DNA of 64,000 nucleotides from Tetmemena sp. SeJ-2015. Taxonomy: Eukaryota; Ciliophora; Spirotrichea; Sporadotrichida; Oxytrichidae. The first letter of the stretch is position 1, and every line of letters starts with the position of its first letter. Made by a program: the position numbers and the translations under genes. The notes below the pieces were generated by a model, which was not told where the DNA came from, did no database searches, and was given only the letters and a program-made list of their open reading frames with translations. The stretch covers positions 48,903 to 112,902 of the forward strand of contig JAJKFJ010021208.1 in assembly GCA_027382625.1 (NCBI GenBank), in the 5' to 3' direction. Below, piece after piece: positions 60,004 through 64,000 of the stretch.

Positions 60004-60369
60004 TCATTTCTTGAAGAATTCGGGGAACTGACTTTCAATTTTCACTTTTTTAGTCAAATCTTTTAGTTTCTCGAAAGAATCTTAATCTTAGCTTTATATT
60101 TTGATTCCAGCATCTTCAATTACTTTGAGCACGAAATCTATGCAATTGTTTCTACTAAGATTGTATATAGGGTCATGATCTTCGCAAGCTTTCAAAATTT
60201 TATTTAGAGAAACCTCAATCTTTGAAAATCCAATTCTTTTCTTGATAGATTTAGTTGAAAAAAATTTGAAACAGTCTTTTTCCTCTTTCAAACAAATTTG
60301 CTTTCCAGAGTTAGTAAAATGAGTAATAATATATAGGTGAGTTTCTTTGTGCTTTTAAAATCCAAAAAT
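60004..60369 (-). CDS. Partial protein with LRAT/NlpC-like Asn-Asn-Cys motif (C-terminal block)
   Basis: Open minus-strand block of about 120 residues ending at TGA 60004-60006. It reads KHKETHLYIITHFTNSGKQI, then KDCFKFFSTKSIKKRIGFS and HDPIYNLSRNNCIDFVLKVI. The Tyr-Asn-Leu-x-x-Asn-Asn-Cys-x-x-Phe element is how the catalytic or core cysteine motif of LRAT/H-rev107 and PPPDE-type papain-like folds usually reads. A matching upstream His motif is not certain (HLYII is a candidate). No start codon was seen: the frame meets TGA just upstream, so another block is needed, possibly the gene at 60460-61610. Confidence 0.4.
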
Positions 60370-60459
60370 TCATACTAATTGAAAAATAAGTAAATATTAA
60401 AGTATAAATAAGAAAGAATATAATTAGAGAATCAACTATTTCAAATATTTCAGTCCTTA

Positions 60460-61610
60460 TCTCTAATGTCAATAATATCTTGGTGCGAAGTCAAAGACTA
60501 AAGTGGCAAGGATGAACACTGTAAAATAGTATGTTGAAGCGTAAGGTCCAAAAATATTCAAGAATAAGGATATTAAGTCGAATGAAGGAGTAACCCTGCA
60601 AGGATAATAAATTCAATCATATAGGGTGTAACTGCACCCAATAAATTTGTGTTTACCAGAGAGTAAGTTATTTAGTGATGAAAAATCGCTCTCATTTGGG
60701 ATAGGAGAGACTCCTCTGTTGTACAGGGCATCTGATTCCTGTGTTGTTCTTGACTTCTGACTCCTCCTTTTTAGTTATCTCTCTGAGTGCATCTGAATCT
60801 TCCTATCTCACTTGAGTGTAAAAAACCTCGGATTCGACGTTGGTTTCATATGGTAAAAGGGAAGAAAATGTCGCAGCAGGATTATCAAAATAAAAAGGCC
60901 AGATTGACTCCTTGGTTTTAAGAGTTGATCATTAAATAGCTAGGATATTACATGCGCAAGTAGTCAGGACTCACATCACACTTTCAAAGGCTTCACTTTT
61001 CTAGGACTATTGCAACCTACCGCAGTAATTGGTCCTTAAAAGTGGCCCATAAGGTCATGAATAGGATACCTCTACACTAGAACAAACGGGATATATCTTG
61101 AAAAAGAGTAAAGTTCTTGGTATTGGGTCTCAATCCATATCGCCTTATCATTAAGACTCACTACATCACTTAACAAGGATTATAAAATTAAATATCAAAG
61201 AAAAGTCGCAATTTAATAGGACATAAAAGATCTATAATATGAGGGAAAAAATTAGAATAAGGTGTTTATTACAAATTCATTTATTATAGGGAGAATATGA
61301 ATGGATTAGAGAGATTGTTGAAAAGAGATGTATAATAGATCTGATGGTTTAATTAATAAAGACATCTCTAAATTTATAACTGCCTTGATCTTTAATGCTT
61401 TCTTTTGAGACTAACTACATCAGCTTTGATTTTCACTTTTTCTAAACAATCCTTATTTATTTTCAAACTTTTCCTCTTTTCAAACTATTCTTCCGCTAAT
61501 TAAAATTCCTCATCTCCCTCTTCTTCATCGTCATCTTAAATAAATCTTTAAATATTTTTACTACTGCTATTGCTACTGCTATTACTTTTGCTGTTAAATA
61601 TATTGGTCAG
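60460..61610 (-). CDS. Unknown protein with acidic N-terminus and C-terminal membrane helices
   Basis: Read on the minus strand, it begins in a Ser/Asn tract at about 61610 (NSKSNSSSNSSSK), then DDDEEEGDEEFQLAEEQFEK. IES 61169-61422 follows (9-bp pointer). The middle reads AIWIETQYQELYSFSRYIPF, GHFQGPITAVGCNSPRKVK, the 7-bp IES 60972-60978, then SPDYLRMQYPSYLM and SIWPFYFDNPAATFSSLLPY. An acidic stretch (EDSDALREITKKEESEVKNN) leads to hydrophobic blocks LLGAVTPYMIEFIILAGLLL and FGPYASTYYFTVFILATLVF, stopping at TGA near 60464. One slip in an A run near 60920. The family is not recognised. No start codon found. Confidence 0.5.
60972..60978. other. Possible 7-bp IES, pointer GTG (coding strand)
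   Basis: On the coding strand GTG-TGAT-GTG. The intact frame stops at TGA; removing seven bases reads VKPLKVSPDYLRMQYPSY. Confidence 0.5.
61169..61422. other. IES, pointer TGATGTAGT (coding strand), 254 bp
   Basis: ACTACATCA (plus) at 61160-61168 and 61414-61422. Excision joins CLEKVKIKADVV to SLNDKAIWIETQYQEL in frame. Confidence 0.85.
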
Positions 61611-62091
61611 AAAAAATAAAAAAAGATTTTTACCTGTAGGTTTCGAACTTTGGAGTAAAAATTGACTCATCGAGGCGTTAACCATTTTGAAATGGTTTTA
61701 AGTCTACTATTGAATTTATCTCAAATACTCTTACTCCATTCTGTATTCTATTCATCCAAAAATTAAATTTTAAAAAATTTAAAAAAAAAAACCAACCCAT
61801 TTTTAATTTCTTTTTTAAATTGTTAATTAAAACCCTTTCCCCCCTAAAAAAATTGGGGGTAAAAGTTTAAATTTTTTAATAAAATTAATTTCATTTCCCT
61901 CATCCACTTCAAATTTCGTTCCTTTATTTTTGACCCCAAACTCTTCCCATTGCGCCTTTCATTTGGAATGGGCCCAAGATTTTCCCCAAGGCCTTATTAA
62001 ATTCCCCGAAAGATTAAAAATCTATCTTAAATGGCATAACGTACAAAAGGGGAATCAGTGAAGCCGTTATAGATCAAACCTTTTTATTTAA
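61611..62091. other. Low-complexity AT-rich stretch with repeated homopolymer runs
   Basis: No gene seen. From about 61760 the DNA is dominated by runs of A, T, C and G (for example CCCCCC and GGGGG near 61840-61860), unlike the rest of the window. Confidence 0.5.
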
Positions 62092-62870
62092 ATTTTTTTT
62101 TGGGGGGCCCTTTCCTCGTCATCCACTTTTTATATAAAAATATGAAAATCACTATAAAGCCTAAAATCATCCAAAAACACCAAATTTTTAATGCAAATTC
62201 AATTTTAAAAGGCCTATCCTAATCATTTTCTTTAATTTTAAAAAATAGATTATTTTGAGAAAAAAAGAAGACAAAAAATGTGTTTTGGAATTTAAGAAAA
62301 AAGCTATTTTTTAAAAAGAACAGTTTTTTTTTATATAATAAAATAAAAAAACAGAAAAACTAATTTCAAAAAAAATTTAATTTTTGATTAAAATTTTAAA
62401 AAACAAGTTAGAAGGGTAACTTAATTCATTTTGAAAAAGAAGAATTTTAAAAAAGGTTTTCTAATTTTTCATGACTTCAAAGGAGCAAAGTAATTAAAAA
62501 AACCTATAGACTTATATATTAATTTTAGATTATATTTGATTGTGTGGTAAATAAAAATGAAGAGGACTTGAATATTTATATTATAGTTTAGATACTTTGA
62601 ATTTATTATTACAAAGATATCTTCAACTTATGAATGCATCGATTTTTCAAAATTATACTGTCATTCCTTTGCAATTTAATTTTTGTGAAATAAAATTTTT
62701 ATGAAAGTCCTAAATATTATCTAAATTAAAGAATATGAGTAAGAGTGACCTTTTTATTTGAATTTGGACCAAAGATTTGTTATTTTTGCCTGATTTTAGG
62801 CTAGATAGTGATTTTTCATATTTTCATGGAAAAAAGTGGATGACGAGGAAAGGCACCCCTCCCTATTTTT
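62092..62870. mobile_element. Foldback / MITE-like element B, same terminal core as element A
   Basis: The left end reads T-run, GGGGGG, CCCTTTCCTCGTCATCCAC. The right end is its reverse complement with small differences (GTGGATGACGAGGAAAGGC, then CCCCTCCC). Arms are complementary for about 150 bp each. The interior is AT-rich without a transposase frame. The shared core with element A is G-run, CCTTTCCTCG, A or T, then C. Confidence 0.7.
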
Positions 62871-64000
62871 TTTATTAGCGGAAATGAATAAGTTTTTGCA
62901 AATGTATTTAAATTATATACAACAATCGAACAGGAAAATATTAGTAATTCTTGTGAAAGTAAGGATGCTTTTAGGGCATTTGATTTCTTAAATGCCAGAT
63001 ATATTGCTCATCATTAACTGAAATTTTAGATCTCTCCTCTAATTAAAAGAATAATTGAAGTGCACTTAAAATTTCTTATAAGATCGAGCTAATATTTTGA
63101 ATGATGTTGTAAAGTTAGCTCTTATATGAAATATGGATTTCCAAAAATAATATACTGCTTTCCTTCTGGGTTAGGAGAAAACTTTTTTTTAATTTACTTG
63201 TATATATTTCAATATAATTTTATTTATCTTAAGTTCTTTGATCACTATTAACTTTTTATCTGATTTTAGTATCCTCATTTTTTAGGTTTGATTATTGATT
63301 ATAATTTATTAAAAATAACGAAATGATTTATTTGAGGTTTGATATTTTTATAATTTAAAGTAATAATAATTGAAGTTATTTTGCCAATAATAAGAGGCGA
63401 TAATTCCACCTCGCATAACACCCTTTTTGAAAACTTAAAACCAATTTACGGAGATAGTTCTCACTTGCAAATCACTAAAGAATACATAAGTAAAATTAAT
63501 TAGTAATTGAGAAAGTCACAATTTATGATTTCACTTACATTTTAACAAGCAATAATTATCTTCCCTTGTTTTATAATTTTAATTAAAAATATTTAATTAG
63601 AAACTTAAAATCTAAATAGAGCTATATTAGGCTATCTATTTAAGTAATCTATCGGTTGGAGGCTATGTTTTAAAAAGGAAAATGTTAAAAATTGTTGCCC
63701 TGAAGTCCTGAGGAGGTGTAGTAGCACTCATATATTATTTAAAAAAAAGGTGAAAATTGTTTAAATTAAATTTTTCCTTTTTTTGGGGGAATTTTTTGAA
63801 AAAATTTTCATACCCCAAACCCTTTAAAATTTTTTTAAACATACTTGTATATTTTTTTGCCCCATCTGAAAAAATACTTATTTAATGGTTTAACATACTA
63901 TAATATTTCTTCATTTCTAATTTTTTTTTCGCAGCTATTTAAAAAAAATAAAGGATTTTGAAATAAAATCAAAAATTTAATAAATAAAATATCAAATAAA
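62871..64000. other. AT-rich DNA without recognisable gene
   Basis: No protein-like frame, tRNA or pointer-bounded coding block was identified. Several long homopolymer runs lie near 63740-63930. Confidence 0.5.

Noticed and set aside
60848..61103. Plus-strand frame starting MVKGKKMSQQDYQNKK
   Set aside because: It is antisense to minus-strand blocks joined by a 9-bp pointer into a longer protein-like sequence.
61620..61720. tRNA gene on the minus strand
   Set aside because: A TTCGAA-containing B-box-like string exists, but no A box, acceptor stem or anticodon arm could be paired.

Overview
This window is best read as germline (micronuclear) DNA of a hypotrich ciliate of the Oxytricha/Stylonychia kind. 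TAA and TAG are read as glutamine throughout and TGA is the only stop. Most genes are cut by short AT-rich stretches that lack GT-AG ends and instead lie between short direct repeats. Removing the stretch and one repeat copy restores reading frame and protein homology. These are internal eliminated sequences (IESs) with their pointers, and the pieces between them are macronuclear-destined segments (MDSs). True GT-AG spliceosomal introns of about 23-200 nt occur as well. No telomeric C4A4 blocks and no TBE-type transposase were seen, although my reading of the AT-rich DNA was not exhaustive.

Layout. 1-1564 is a large inverted repeat (arms about 530 bp, loop about 500 bp), followed by poorly understood minus-strand coding DNA to 2945. 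3.0-6.2 kb is AT-rich and contains a 0.6 kb foldback element. 6.2-13.4 kb (-) is a heavily interrupted gene for a large surface-type protein. 13.97-15.98 (+) is an MFS transporter; 16.08-17.09 (-) a coiled-coil protein; 17.2-19.3 (-) a multispanning protein with a RING-H2-like end. 19.57-27.5 (+) holds most of a Dopey/DOP1 gene. Its third-kilobase-scale gap at 25.5-27.05 kb is a 1.54 kb IES that contains a complete SLC35G/EamA-type transporter gene on the other strand. 27.6-33.0 (-) is a long IQ/coiled-coil protein. The N-terminal MDS of DOP1 lies beyond it at 33.5-33.85 kb, inverted, and is tied to the 19.57 kb MDS by an 8-bp pointer. Next come two small minus-strand genes (a twin CX9C protein resembling NDUFAF8, and an unknown helical protein), a MORN-repeat protein (34.9-36.2), a GAS2/GAR-domain protein with a long 11-residue coiled-coil repeat (36.6-39.0), a single-pass membrane protein (39.2-40.7, -), a CIPK/SNF1-like kinase (40.8-43.1), an ankyrin-AGC kinase (43.4-46.5), a PP2C phosphatase (47.4-50.4), a Cys-rich coiled-coil protein (51.1-52.2, -) and a DHHC palmitoyltransferase (52.7-56.3). 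The last 8 kb is AT-rich with several small or partial genes and a second foldback element sharing its terminal repeat with the first.

The main result is the DOP1 locus. One gene is scrambled with an inverted MDS, encloses two unrelated genes, and one of those sits entirely inside a single IES. The second is a set of very short IESs (7-31 bp) whose removal is required for frame. Several residual one-base slips fall in homopolymers and look like assembly errors, so exact protein lengths are approximate. All calls come from hand translation of the sequence; no database search was run.
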